Shown in pieces: positions 1 through 8,018 of a stretch of DNA of 53,825 nt. Where the stretch lies: positions 1 to 53,825 of the forward strand of contig JAIVFU010000047.1 in the NCBI GenBank assembly GCA_020829485.1, in the 5' to 3' direction. Origin of the DNA: Nostoc sp. CHAB 5834 (GTDB lineage Bacteria; Cyanobacteriota; Cyanobacteriia; Cyanobacteriales; Nostocaceae). Under the pieces are notes generated by a model. That model was not told the DNA's origin. It ran no database searches and saw nothing but the letters and a program-made list of their open reading frames with translations. The position numbers and the translations under genes are program-made. Every line of letters begins with the position of its first letter. The first letter of the stretch is position 1.

Positions 1-428
1 CGAAAAACACTGTGTTATTCTAAGTCCGTAGAAATGCTGAAATACTCTATTCGATTATTACTTCATTACTTGAAGTATCGTTTTATCCTGGTGTTTGATT
101 AATTCATACCGCACTCAGCAACGCCCAATTTCTTTGTGAGGTTGCGCCAAACCCTTTTACTTCTTTCTCTCTCTTTCTTTACTTTGTGTCCAACTCTTAC
201 GAGACGCTGCGCGAATGCGTTCTTTGCGGTTCGTTTTTCTTCCTTATACCTAAATATGGTTTAGCGCATCTTCATACAGAATTGGTATGAGAGGCTCAAC
301 TGCGGCAATATTAACCTTGCAACCATATCATCAATAACTAGAACCATAGATGCTTGGATCTTTAAACATAGCCATCTATGGTATAGAAATGTATAGAATA
401 TTGTCAAAATATAAAATATAGTTCTTAA
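1..428. other. Intergenic region with repeat and inverted repeat
   Basis: No credible coding region is seen. The stretch holds a composite dispersed repeat (listed separately) and a 9-bp inverted repeat, CCATAGATG at 344-352 and CATCTATGG at 373-381, about 110 bases before the SGNH hydrolase start. The inverted repeat could be an operator or a hairpin. The A/T-rich bases at 380-430 probably hold the promoter of the downstream gene, but no convincing -35/-10 pair is seen. Confidence 0.5.
182..235 (-). repeat. Composite dispersed repeat, copy A (nested 24-bp unit)
   Basis: Read on the minus strand this is AACGAACCGCAAAGAACGCA, then a 24-bp unit with core CGCGCAGCGTCTCGT (plus-strand 192-215), then GGACACAAAG. 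The same host repeat occurs near 49.64 kb with the 24-bp unit at a different internal position, so the unit appears to have been inserted separately in each. Confidence 0.7.
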
Positions 429-491
429 ATGCACACATTTCTAGCATCTTCCTCAATGCAGCTGTCTGTACCAGCAAATCACTTTCAGCCC

Positions 492-1154
492 ATGAAGATT
501 GTCGCACTGGGGGACAGCTTAATTTATGGATTCGGCGACCCGGAAAAAGGAGGCTGGATCGAGCAACTACGGCGATGGTGGATGTTGCCGGATAGTGCGG
601 GTCATGTTCTTTATAATTTAGGGGTAAGGGGCGATCGCACGCAACAAGTAGCCCAAAGGTTAGAAGTTGAGTTCCGCCACCGGGGTGAACTGCGAAATCG
701 TGTCCCCGACTTGATTATTTTATCAGTAGGCGTGAATGACTCAGCGCGGTTGGCGCGTCCCGATGGTCGAAGTTACACAGATTTTACATTATTTGAAAAG
801 GAAATTGCTTCTCTGCTAGATTTAGCACAGCAACTATGTCCTGTGTTATTCGTGGGCATGGTGCCAGTGGATGAAGGCAAGATGCCATTTTTAGATTGTT
901 TTTACTATAATCATGGCGATCAGTACCGCTACAAAGAATCAACTCGAATTGCTTGCACCAAACGGCAGATTCCCTATTTAGATATTTTTGAGCAATGGAT
1001 GGAACGCGGTGAAAATTGGCGGCTTAAACGCTTGAGTGAAGATGGTCTACATCCCAATACACTAGGTTATCAAGCTTTGCTAGAAGATGTGATCAATTGG
1101 GATGCGATCGCAACTTACCATTCTAAATTTGATTACCACCTTAAGCCATCCTAA
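492..1154 (+). CDS. SGNH/GDSL-family hydrolase (lipase/esterase-like)
   Basis: A 220-residue protein that starts directly in the GDSL block I motif (ALGDSLIYGFG, near residues 5-15). The family's other landmarks are visible: a block III SVGVNDSA with the conserved Asn, and a C-terminal DGLHPN carrying the catalytic Asp and His pair. Such enzymes hydrolyse ester bonds in lipids, carbohydrates or other acylated substrates; the substrate here cannot be told. There is no signal peptide, so it is probably cytoplasmic. An in-frame ATG 63 bases upstream is possible, but its extra residues do not resemble the family's N-terminus, so the ATG just before the GDSL motif is preferred. It stands alone, followed by a membrane-protein gene 126 bases away. 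Confidence 0.85.
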   Translation: MKIVALGDSLIYGFGDPEKGGWIEQLRRWWMLPDSAGHVLYNLGVRGDRTQQVAQRLEVEFRHRGELRNRVPDLIILSVGVNDSARLARPDGRSYTDFTLFEKEIASLLDLAQQLCPVLFVGMVPVDEGKMPFLDCFYYNHGDQYRYKESTRIACTKRQIPYLDIFEQWMERGENWRLKRLSEDGLHPNTLGYQALLEDVINWDAIATYHSKFDYHLKPS

Positions 1155-1280
1155 TCAAATAAATATCTTAATACTTTGGGGCTAACCTAATATTCTGGTA
1201 TCTCCCATCCTTGTAAAAAGTAGTACAATAGGGCTGAATTTTTAAATCCGTCTTTTCCCTATTTTTTATTCAGTACTCTT

Positions 1281-1715
1281 ATGACACCAACTTTATTTGG
1301 TCGTTGGCAAACTCGATTATTATTACTTGCAACGGTGAGCGTACTTGTGTCTTTACCCTTTGCAATGGGTTTGATTGGTTCTAATGCTAACTCGGTTTAT
1401 TTTTGGATACTTGGTTATGTCGCCGTCTTTGGCTTAGGTTGGGATGTGCTTTATAACTATCTCCAAAAATTTCGATGGGATAGGGATTGGCCCGCAGCCT
1501 ATCAACTCTTAGCTGGTATATGGGAATTATTATTTGTGTTCTGTGGAGTAAAACTGTTTGGCTTCTTACCAATACCTTTACCTAAAGAAGAACTCCCGTT
1601 AGCAGTTTTTTTATTGCATTATACCGTTGTGTGGCTAGCAGTTTTTATTAGTTCACAAAGCCTGATGCGAATTATCTTTCCCCGTTGGCGTTTCCGGGGT
1701 GGGGAGTGGTTATAA
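1281..1715 (+). CDS. Small integral membrane protein, function unknown
   Basis: A 144-residue protein with four hydrophobic segments, roughly residues 12-32, 39-61, 74-97 and 106-130, and short charged loops. This fits a four-helix inner- or thylakoid-membrane protein. The C-terminus is basic (FPRWRFRGGEWL), which would lie in the cytoplasm by the positive-inside rule. I do not recognise a named family. It is likely a cyanobacterial conserved hypothetical. The gap to the upstream hydrolase is 126 bases, so it probably has its own promoter. No Shine-Dalgarno sequence is evident before the ATG. Confidence 0.75.
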   Translation: MTPTLFGRWQTRLLLLATVSVLVSLPFAMGLIGSNANSVYFWILGYVAVFGLGWDVLYNYLQKFRWDRDWPAAYQLLAGIWELLFVFCGVKLFGFLPIPLPKEELPLAVFLLHYTVVWLAVFISSQSLMRIIFPRWRFRGGEWL

Positions 1716-1769
1716 TATCCTGCCCACTTAAAGACTTATTATTAAAACCGCAGATAGAAGGGATCTATG

Positions 1770-1787
1770 CCCGGATTTCTCACAAGC
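1770..1787 (+). mobile_element. Lone terminal repeat of a MITE-like element
   Basis: The 18-mer CCCGGATTTCTCACAAGC matches the terminal inverted repeats of the 140-bp element at 44.0 kb. It is preceded by CTATG, similar to the ATGA flank there. No partner end is found nearby, so this is a solitary or decayed end. Confidence 0.55.
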
Positions 1788-1842
1788 ATTGCGTAGCTTG
1801 CAGCCGTAGGTATCGCTATTACCAAACCTTTATCAGGCTTAG

Positions 1843-2353
1843 ATTTTGAGCGTTTTAGACACTGCACGAATCACAGCAGTAGTCGGTATCGTCTAACTCT
1901 GTCAGAGAATTTGCCTAACTGTGAAAAATCGGATACTCTGACGTTAAACATTCAGCAGTCGGGTATTTACTTAAATGCCTCTGTATTACCGACAAACACT
2001 AACGGCGATACTGACGAAAAGCACTCTCTGGCAGGCATCTTCCGAAATCAACAGTTAAATTTATCTGGGAAAGTTGGTAGAGCAATCCAGTAGACCTCTT
2101 GCATAAATCAAACAATTTGAACCCCACCCCGACAAAGCTACGCTTTGTCTCCCCTCCCCAAAGCATCGGGGAGGGGTGTTAGGGACTTTTGCAAGAAGTC
2201 TTTTGTAATATTCCTCGTCCCCAAAATGATCCTCTAAACTCAGTCACAATTCAAATGCAACTTGTGGATAGAGGTAATATGACAGGTCAATTAACCGTAA
2301 AGGGCATTCCACAAACTCTGAAATTTACTGCTGTGCCCCAAAAAGCTAATTGA
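1843..2353 (+). pseudogene. Broken gene for an exported or extracytoplasmic domain, split by an inserted element
   Basis: Three coding-looking pieces lie in different frames. The first, 1843-1893, has a hydrophobic membrane-like stretch (LDTARITAVVGIV) and ends at TAA. The second, from about 1878 to 2090, contains SRYRLTLSEN followed by ~60 residues with QQSGIYLNASVLP. The third, 2207-2353, contains VTIQMQLVDRGNMTGQ and ends KFTAVPQKAN. Between the second and third lies a 110-bp MITE-like insertion. The pieces read as one former protein with a frameshift or deletion near 1890 and an insertion at 2091. I loosely associate this type of sequence with extracytoplasmic extensions of cyanobacterial Kef-type cation/proton antiporters, but this is memory-based and weak. 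No antiporter domain follows. Confidence 0.6.
2092..2201. mobile_element. 110-bp MITE-like element
   Basis: The ends are imperfect inverted repeats, AGACCTCTTGCATAAA at 2092-2107 and TTTTGCAAGAAGTCT at 2187-2201. The interior is a G/C-rich hairpin region with CCCCTCCCC and GGGGAGGGG arms. It encodes no protein. It sits inside the broken gene 1843-2353. I could not find a convincing target-site duplication. Confidence 0.6.
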
Positions 2354-2368
2354 ATTGGGAGTGGGTAG

Positions 2369-2388
2369 AGATGCGATTAATCGCGTCT
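2369..2388. repeat. 20-bp palindromic repeat, copy 1 (degenerate)
   Basis: This matches the window-wide palindrome AGACGCGATTAATCGCGTCT with one change (AGATGCG in the left arm). It lies between the broken gene and the AMIN-domain gene. Nine copies occur in the window, all outside core coding sequence except one that contains the truA stop codon. Confidence 0.8.
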
Positions 2389-2432
2389 ACGGGATTGGAA
2401 GCGCGAAGTAAACAGCAATGTGAGCGCATTGT

Positions 2433-3272
2433 ATGGGTTTTATGGAGCAGATAAAAAGAATGAATCAGGGACTAAAGACTAGGCAATTTTGCCAATGGCG
2501 CAAGCAGCTATTTAGCATCAGTTTATTAGGCTTTTGTGCAGCGATCGCGCTTGAAACTTGCACTACTGCTGCTACACCAGTGGCAAAGCTAGAAAATTGG
2601 CGTTTTTCCCCCAAGACACAGCAACTCGAAATCACCCTCTCAGCAGGCACAACCCCCCGTTATTTCTACCTAGCCCAACCATCTCGGCTTGTCGTAGATT
2701 TGCCGAATACTAAGTTGGGCAAAGTTACCACACAACAAAATTATTCTGGAGCAATCAAAAGCATCCGTGTTTCTCAACTGAATGCTTTTGACACACGCAT
2801 TGTCCTAGATTTAGCACCAGGGGCTGTTTTAAATCCCAAACAGATACAACTGCAACCCGTTTCCCGAAAAAACTCCACTCGCTGGGTATTACGTCCAGTT
2901 ATTTCTGGTAAAACTACTGCCGTGAAACCAGGGAACTCCCCACCTTCACCCAAGAAACAACCTCAAACACCCAAAAAGCCGCCTACTAATCTACAAGCAC
3001 CCTTACTCACGGTTCCGCCTATATCAAATAACCTGCCCTCAACAATTACTAATAATTCAGGGCAGCCTTTTGTAACCGTACCTCCCCTAACTCCTAATAC
3101 ATCCTCTCAACAACCTGCTTTAATTCTTCCCCCTCCTTCTTTCCCAAATCAACCCGGTAACTTGAATAGCATTCCTCCTTTCGGTATGTCGGAATTTCCA
3201 GTTCCAACAATCCCCAATGTTCCCAATCCCCAGGTAATCGAGTTTGGTCAACCCCTTCCTAAAAATAGATAG
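2433..3272 (+). CDS. AMIN-domain protein with proline-rich tail
   Basis: A 279-residue protein. A hydrophobic stretch at residues ~24-45 (LFSISLLGFCAAIALETC) looks like a signal peptide or lipoprotein-like anchor. An AMIN domain follows, ~52-155 (VAKLENWRFSPK, LVVDLPNTKLG, IRVSQLNAFDTRIVLDL). Residues ~160-279 are low-complexity and rich in Pro, Asn and Gln. AMIN domains bind peptidoglycan and direct periplasmic proteins, typically amidases or pilus secretins, to the cell wall. No amidase or other catalytic domain follows, so it is probably a structural or targeting protein of the periplasm. ATGs at 2433, 2442 and 2460 are possible starts. The last has a GGAG about 12 bases upstream. Confidence 0.85.
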   Translation: MGFMEQIKRMNQGLKTRQFCQWRKQLFSISLLGFCAAIALETCTTAATPVAKLENWRFSPKTQQLEITLSAGTTPRYFYLAQPSRLVVDLPNTKLGKVTTQQNYSGAIKSIRVSQLNAFDTRIVLDLAPGAVLNPKQIQLQPVSRKNSTRWVLRPVISGKTTAVKPGNSPPSPKKQPQTPKKPPTNLQAPLLTVPPISNNLPSTITNNSGQPFVTVPPLTPNTSSQQPALILPPPSFPNQPGNLNSIPPFGMSEFPVPTIPNVPNPQVIEFGQPLPKNR

Positions 3273-3329
3273 GGAGCAGGGGAAGCAGGCAAAGAAGAAT
3301 GCCCAATGCCCCATGCCCGATTCCCAATT

Positions 3330-3869
3330 CTAAAATCTGTCAGTTTCTTGAGGTGTTCCAACTGCTCCTGGTTGAGCCGTAAAGAAGTTTTGAGCAGCTT
3401 CATTCTGATATATACACCTAATATCAGGTTTGTCACTGTCCAAGTTACCCGTAAAGCCAAAGGTATTCAAACGATTTTTGCAATCTCTTACCTGATCAGA
3501 TGTCACCAGTTTCCGTTGCTCTAAAAGCGCCCAGTTATTTTGTCGGATCACACATCCCGGACGCATACTGGGCTGGGCAACATAGACATTGAAAGGGCTG
3601 AAAGTGACGAACAGTCTAGCGTCCATCACTATCGAGCTGGCTCCGTACTGCACACAAATTTCCGGGTTTGGTGCTTTCAAATCAATGAATTCACGGGAAG
3701 CCACATTTGATGGAGACAACGTGGCTGTAGAACTAAAAGCAATGCCAATCCCAATTCCCAAAATCAACACTCCTCCCATAATTGCGATGGTGAAGAGGTT
3801 AAACATTGGGGATTGGAAAATAGAGGGTTTAGAAGTAGTAGCTGATTTACCAGTGGGTTTACGTCTCAT
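3330..3869 (-). CDS. DUF3172 family membrane-anchored protein
   Basis: A 179-residue protein of the cyanobacterial DUF3172 family, recognised from FNLFTIAIMGGVLILG, the ASREFIDLKAPNPEICVQYG block and FVTFSPFNVYVAQPSMRPGC. A short basic cytoplasmic N-terminus precedes a single transmembrane helix (~residues 23-46). The remaining ~130 residues would be outside the cytoplasm and contain several cysteines (near 71, 105, 129 and 152) that could pair. The function is not known. It is convergent with the AMIN-domain gene, with a 57-base gap that holds GCCCAAT/GCCCCAT heptamers. Confidence 0.85.
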   Translation of the reverse strand: MRRKPTGKSATTSKPSIFQSPMFNLFTIAIMGGVLILGIGIGIAFSSTATLSPSNVASREFIDLKAPNPEICVQYGASSIVMDARLFVTFSPFNVYVAQPSMRPGCVIRQNNWALLEQRKLVTSDQVRDCKNRLNTFGFTGNLDSDKPDIRCIYQNEAAQNFFTAQPGAVGTPQETDRF

Positions 3870-4411
3870 TGTTGCTTAATCACCTTCACGCCGATTTGGA
3901 AGGGAGTTGTCTAAAGTTTTTTTCTCCCTCTTTCAGTATGCCTATTCTTAACTGTAATCGTCTGCGAGTTCTTGGGCAGTATTCTTCTTAAATCATAAAA
4001 ATAGGAACTTATCTAGATATCTGGACAGAATTTCAACCTTGTCGGCTATCGTTTCCATCTTGAAGAATTGGTGAACTTTTTTGTTTATTTGCTGATTAAG
4101 GAATTGTTATTACCTTTGTGCTGCTTCACATGCAAATCATAGAGCAACTGAATTTTTATATTTTATTAAACAATCATAGCATATTTTTAATATCTATCAG
4201 ATTGTCTTGATTCAATTTGCACAAATTATGCAGTGAGAATGCTTGGTGTTTGTAATTTTGTGAAAAGTCTGAGCAGAAGAAACCTCTACTTATAACTTTC
4301 CCAGAGGAATTTTTTGTATTCCTATGAGATATTTTTGTTACCCCTAGTAATTGATATGTTAAACAATGTAACTTAAAATTTAAGAAAGTTTTAATAACTA
4401 ATTAGAAGCAA
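3870..4411. other. 542-base intergenic region, nothing recognised
   Basis: This A/T-rich stretch separates a leftward DUF3172 gene from a rightward permease gene, so it should contain two divergent promoters. I see no convincing ORF, RNA gene or repeat array. A short inverted repeat, GTTA with TAAC spaced by seven bases, lies near 4358-4373 and could be a regulator site, but this is weak. Confidence 0.4.
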
Positions 4412-5239
4412 GTGGCATCTCAAAGAACGTTATTCTCAAGCAAGAAGTTTAAAACTTCGCAACTTCAAATCTTTCTAGCTGATAGTCTGACTATTTTTTG
4501 GGGAGATTGGTTAGATTTACGTGTCAGAATCGTACAAGTTGCTGCATCAGGCTTAATATCCCCACTGATATATATTTTAGCTTTTGGCTTGGGTTTGGGT
4601 AGTTCCATCAAACCAGGCTCAGGGATTAGTGGTAATTATAACAACTATTTGGAATTCATATTACCGGGTATGGTGGCGCTATCGTCGATGACGATTAGCT
4701 TTGGTGGAACGACATTTTCCATTTGTGGAGACAGACTATTTACCAAAACCTTCGAGGAATTGTTGTTAACTCCTATACATCCCTTAGCCTTGCACATCGG
4801 AAAAATGCTGGCAGGAGTAGTGCGAGGGTTGATGACATCAGGTTCGGTGATCTTGGTAGCAGTGCTGTTGACTGGAAACTGGAATTTTCTCAACCCACTA
4901 TTTCTATTATTGGTAGTGCTGAATTGTTCGGTATTTGCTGGGTTAGGGGTGATTGTTGGTTTGAGTGTGCGATCGCTCGAATCAGTTGGACTCTACAACA
5001 ACTTTATAATTATCCCCATGTCATTCTTAGGGGCAACCTTCTTTGACCCTGGCACATTACCAGCTGCCCTTAAAGTCGTAGTTTACCTGTTACCGTTAAC
5101 CTACGCCAGCATCGGACTGCGTGCAGCTGCTCATCTACCCTTGTCTCAGTTTCCTTGGTACAGCATACCGATTTTGCTAGTGATAGCGATCGCTCTTTCT
5201 TTGTGGGGTGGTTATAAATTCGCTCACCAACAAGATTAA
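4412..5239 (+). CDS. ABC-2 type transporter permease
   Basis: A 275-residue membrane protein with about six hydrophobic segments. It has the ABC-2 layout: an N-terminal amphipathic stretch, a first helix near 43-62, the YLEFILPGMVALSSM block near 81-95, and a conserved TFEELLLTPIHPLALHIGK coupling region near 111-128. A C-terminal helix pair contains MSFLGATFFDPGTLP. Such permeases pair with a separate ABC ATPase to export drugs, lipids or polysaccharides. No ATPase gene lies beside it, so its partner must be elsewhere. The start is GTG at 4412, giving MASQRTLF; no strong ribosome-binding site is visible. Confidence 0.88.
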   Translation: MASQRTLFSSKKFKTSQLQIFLADSLTIFWGDWLDLRVRIVQVAASGLISPLIYILAFGLGLGSSIKPGSGISGNYNNYLEFILPGMVALSSMTISFGGTTFSICGDRLFTKTFEELLLTPIHPLALHIGKMLAGVVRGLMTSGSVILVAVLLTGNWNFLNPLFLLLVVLNCSVFAGLGVIVGLSVRSLESVGLYNNFIIIPMSFLGATFFDPGTLPAALKVVVYLLPLTYASIGLRAAAHLPLSQFPWYSIPILLVIAIALSLWGGYKFAHQQD

Positions 5240-5292
5240 AGCTTTCATTACAACCTCTGCTTTAACTGTTTCTGCAACAAATTCCCGAACTT

Positions 5293-5784
5293 ATGCTGAT
5301 CCGCCCTGCTACAACAGCTGACGTACCCGCAGTTTTACCAATGGTTGCCAAAATTTGCGCCTTGCACGAGTCTTGGGATTCCGCCAAGTATGGTTTTCTA
5401 CCGAATCCAGAACAGCGTTATGAACAATGGTTGACACGTTTGGCAAATAGCGATAGCTCCGCCGACGCTTCCAGCGTACGCAGTATATTTCTAGTATCCG
5501 AGAATGAAGGGCAACTTGTAGCTTTTCTGGTGGCGACAATTGAGCGAGAAATACCAATTTATCGGTTACAGGAATTTGCTTTTATTCATGATATCTGGGT
5601 TGAGCCGGAATATCGCCAAAACGGAATTGCGCGGCAGATGGTGATGCTAAGTGTTGAACGCTTTCATCAGATGGGCGTTAAGCAAATTCGGCTAGATACA
5701 GCAATTGCTAACGAGGCTTCACGCCGATTATTTGAATCTTGTGGTTTTCGATTCAGCATTATTGAAATGCTGAAAGAGTTATGA
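5293..5784 (+). CDS. GNAT family N-acetyltransferase
   Basis: A 163-residue single-domain GNAT enzyme that transfers an acetyl group from acetyl-CoA to an amine, with unknown acceptor. The core is recognisable: MLIRPATTADVPAVLPMV at the N-terminus, the acetyl-CoA-binding motif A around residues 96-116 (HDIWVEPEYRQNGIARQMV), and the motif B stretch NEASRRLFESCGFR. The segment ASSVRSIFL near residues 60-68 is preceded by serine- and alanine-rich residues (SDSSADA) encoded by a G/C-rich string that looks like a small repeat insertion. The gene follows the permease by 53 bases and may be co-transcribed with it. Confidence 0.88.
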   Translation: MLIRPATTADVPAVLPMVAKICALHESWDSAKYGFLPNPEQRYEQWLTRLANSDSSADASSVRSIFLVSENEGQLVAFLVATIEREIPIYRLQEFAFIHDIWVEPEYRQNGIARQMVMLSVERFHQMGVKQIRLDTAIANEASRRLFESCGFRFSIIEMLKEL

Positions 5785-5853
5785 GTTAGGAGTGAGCAGT
5801 TTTAAATTTTTAACTCCTCACTCCTAACTTTTAACTCCTAACTTTTGTCAGTG
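5785..5853. repeat. STRR heptamer array, hairpin between convergent genes
   Basis: AGTTAGGAGTGAG on the left pairs with CTCACTCCTAACT on the right around an A/T-rich loop. More AACTCCT units follow. It lies between the convergent GNAT and ndhN genes and could act as a bidirectional transcription stop, although no clean U-tract is present. Confidence 0.7.
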
Positions 5854-6330
5854 CTAACTAGCTAACAGAGTTTTTTCTAGAGAAGTCCAACGGAAGGCGC
5901 GATCGCCACCTCTCTCAATAACTACTCTTACTCGTGGTTCTAGCTGAGGCAGATTCGTTAAATACTCAAGTTCCTCATTAGAAAGAATATGCCCTTCAAT
6001 AATCCACAACACCAGCCCCTTTGACTTTGGTGGTAGCTGTTCTAGATGAGAATTGAGAATTGGTGGCAGATAGTACACATGACCTACTGCTGCACCACTA
6101 CCAGTGCTTTTTTTACCAAGATGAGGAGGTCTGACTCCATGAATTCTTGTGAGATACGCAGCTATATCACCTAGTCCCTTGGCGGTAATGTGGAGGGTAG
6201 TATAGCCAGCTGCGCGTAATCGGCGCTGATATCGACCTTCATAACCCCCTTCCAAAGGTACATATACTCCAAGAGCGCCAAATTTTTCCAAATCGCGGAT
6301 TAAACCATTGCCAGTGGTAATTAGTGCCAT
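5854..6330 (-). CDS. ndhN: NAD(P)H-quinone oxidoreductase subunit N
   Basis: A 158-residue protein that matches cyanobacterial NdhN along its length: MALITTGNGLIRDLEKFGAL at the start, LEGGYEGRYQRRLRAAGY, RPPHLGKKS, and a C-terminal RVVIERGGDRAFRWTSLEK. NdhN is a subunit of the oxygenic-photosynthesis-specific module of the thylakoid NDH-1 complex, which drives cyclic electron flow and respiration. It lies on the cytoplasmic side near the ferredoxin-binding region. The gene stands alone, opposite to its neighbours, with a 0.95-kb gap to the ribosomal operon. Confidence 0.97.
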   Translation of the reverse strand: MALITTGNGLIRDLEKFGALGVYVPLEGGYEGRYQRRLRAAGYTTLHITAKGLGDIAAYLTRIHGVRPPHLGKKSTGSGAAVGHVYYLPPILNSHLEQLPPKSKGLVLWIIEGHILSNEELEYLTNLPQLEPRVRVVIERGGDRAFRWTSLEKTLLAS

Positions 6331-6399
6331 AGATTTTCGTCTTATCCCACTTAGATATCTCTATTATTTACCCTGAACCGATAGATTAAAAGCATTTTC

Positions 6400-6482
6400 T
6401 TTGGGAATTGGGCATGGGGCATTGGGCATGGCTCAATACTTCTTCCCCTGCCTCCCCTACTCCCTATTCCCCACTCCCCAAA
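6400..6482. repeat. STRR heptamer array (GGGCATT / CCCCACT types)
   Basis: Repeated heptamer-like units GGGCATGGGGCATTGGGCAT are followed by a pyrimidine-rich CTCCC/CCCCACTCCCC arm. It is located between ndhN and the ribosomal operon leader. Confidence 0.7.
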
Positions 6483-6567
6483 AATAACTCTACAAATTAC
6501 TAGACAAACATAAATAAATAATTTATATTATTAGATTGTGACCAAAGACGCAAATTAGACTCCCTTC

Positions 6568-6596
6568 TTACTGTCATTTTGAGATAGTGTTATCAT
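6568..6596 (+). promoter_or_regulatory. Candidate promoter of the ribosomal operon leader
   Basis: TTACTG and TATCAT are separated by 17 bases, a reasonable sigma-70 arrangement with an imperfect -35. If used, transcription would start near 6603 and give a leader of about 680 bases before rplC. No stronger pair was found in this gap. Confidence 0.3.
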
Positions 6597-6606
6597 CAAA
6601 AGCTGA

Positions 6607-6708
6607 ATGACTCAATCCAAATTGGATTATCTAACTCAGATTGATCATAAGACTGGTAAACTAAGAAAGCTTTCAGGTCAACATTGGAGCTTATGGACGA
6701 AAAATTAA
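6607..6708 (+). CDS. Possible 33-residue leader ORF
   Basis: An ATG opens 33 codons (MTQSKLDYLTQIDHKTGK at the N-terminus, SLWTKN at the end) just after the candidate promoter. The composition is protein-like, but no family is recognised and no Shine-Dalgarno sequence is evident. It could be a leader peptide or chance. Confidence 0.2.
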   Translation: MTQSKLDYLTQIDHKTGKLRKLSGQHWSLWTKN

Positions 6709-6842
6709 AGCCAATCCAAAGCTCCAGAGTACATTTACTCCTGTGCCTCTGAAAAAGCAGGCAAAATCTTAAACAATAGTTTAAGGTGTTTAAGGAAGTG
6801 AAAACTGAGCAGCAATTTTGGTTTCGTGGCATTACGTCAGTC

Positions 6843-7282
6843 TCAGTTAACGGATACTGGGTGGTAAAAACCGCTTAAGTCCAACTGCAACACGGCAGTA
6901 GCCAATCTCCGGGAAGCCGTCTTATAGGCGTCTAAAAATCGGAAAACCCGCCGACAGCGCTGCCTCCAGAAAGTGCCAGAGCAATTGCTTGGACGAAAGC
7001 ATTGCTGCACACAGCTTAAAGCTGTAGCTCCTTGCATTGATTCCAGAAGTTACTTCTTCCCAATGGGAGGGTACTTGTGGCTGTTCTGGTGATCTAGTGA
7101 GTGAAGCTAAACAGATTCACCAAGCAGTACGGACACGGTTTGTTGTGTCCGAAAGCATTTGAAGCGGTTTATTTAAACCATTTCAAATTTCGCAGGCTAA
7201 CCCAGCCTAAACTGATGCGTACAAAGCGTGTCCCCTAGAGTCCAATTTCAAGGTCAGCAAGTAGAAAGGAGAACCAGTTACT
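6843..7282 (+). promoter_or_regulatory. Structured 5' leader upstream of rplC
   Basis: Several hairpins follow one another. AGCAATTGCT pairs with AGCATTGCT (6980-7006). ACAGCTTAAAGCTGT lies at 7011-7025. A long arm pairs CCAGAA with TTCTGG (7043-7089) and nests TCCCAATGGGA. GGACAC pairs with GTGTCC (7131-7150). GGTTTATTTAAACC lies at 7166-7179. A strong ribosome-binding site follows just before the rplC start. This density of structure and the lack of coding potential suggest an untranslated leader, perhaps for feedback by a ribosomal protein such as L4, which controls the S10 operon in enteric bacteria. That role is inference. Confidence 0.45.
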
Positions 7283-7915
7283 GTGTCTGTAGGTATTCTC
7301 GGCACCAAGCTGGGCATGACCCAAATATTTGACGAAGCAGGAGTAGCTATTCCTGTAACTGTCATTCAAGCAGGGCCATGCACCGTTACACAAGTTAAAA
7401 CGAAACAAACCGACGGTTACTTTGCCATTCAAGTTGGTTATGGCGAAGTTAAACCAAAGGCACTGAACAGACCACTACTGGGTCATTTGGCTAAATCATC
7501 TGCCCCAGCATTGCGTCACCTAAATGAATATCACACCGAAAGTTCTAGTGATTATGCTTTAGGTCAACAGATTAAAGCAGATATTTTTAGTGCAGGTCAA
7601 ATTGTCGATGTAGTAGGCACAAGCATCGGTCGTGGTTTTGCAGGAAACCAGAAGCGCAATAACTTTGGTCGTGGGCCCATGTCTCACGGTTCCAAAAACC
7701 ACAGAGCGCCAGGTTCTATTGGTGCTGGTACAACACCAGGTCGTGTCTATCCAGGTAAGCGGATGGCAGGGCGTTTAGGTGGCAAACGGATCACAATCCG
7801 TAAGCTGACCATAGTGCGAGTTGATGCAGAACGCAACTTATTGCTTATTAAGGGAGCAATTCCTGGTAAACCGGGCGCTCTAGTAAGTATTTTGCCTGCA
7901 AAAATAGTGGGATAG
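7283..7915 (+). CDS. rplC: 50S ribosomal protein L3
   Basis: A 210-residue protein and the first gene of the S10-spc-alpha block. The N-terminus is [19 protein letters not shown]. The long loop that reaches toward the peptidyl transferase centre is at residues ~126-167, with [15 protein letters not shown] and [15 protein letters not shown]. The protein binds 23S rRNA early in 50S assembly. The start is GTG, with AGGAG 11 bases upstream. rpsJ, which precedes rplC in many bacteria, is absent. The 103-base gap to rplD is filled by a heptamer repeat hairpin. Confidence 0.99.
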   Translation: MSVGILGTKLGMTQIFDEAGVAIPVTVIQAGPCTVTQVKTKQTDGYFAIQVGYGEVKPKALNRPLLGHLAKSSAPALRHLNEYHTESSSDYALGQQIKADIFSAGQIVDVVGTSIGRGFAGNQKRNNFGRGPMSHGSKNHRAPGSIGAGTTPGRVYPGKRMAGRLGGKRITIRKLTIVRVDAERNLLLIKGAIPGKPGALVSILPAKIVG

Positions 7916-8018
7916 TCAAAAGTCATTAGTCAAGAGTCATTAGTCATTAGTCATTGGCTAAGGACAAATGGCAAAAGACAAATGACAAATGACCAATGAC
8001 AAAGGACAAATAACAAAG
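7916..8018. repeat. STRR hairpin array between rplC and rplD
   Basis: The left arm is made of GTCATTA units and the right arm of AAATGAC/AAAGGAC units. The arms are mutually complementary, so the transcript would fold into a long imperfect hairpin. It runs right up to the rplD start codon. Confidence 0.85.

Noticed and set aside
1911..2093. A 60-codon gene by itself
   Set aside because: It begins at TTG mid-protein, is followed by more same-protein sequence in another frame, and is cut by a MITE. It is better read as part of a broken gene.
4645..5046. Overlapping frames within the ABC-2 permease gene
   Set aside because: Shadows of a hydrophobic coding sequence; no independent start signals.
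6843..7037. A 64-codon minus-strand frame in the rplC leader
   Set aside because: Cysteine- and arginine-rich composition, no ribosome-binding site, overlaps hairpins; likely chance.
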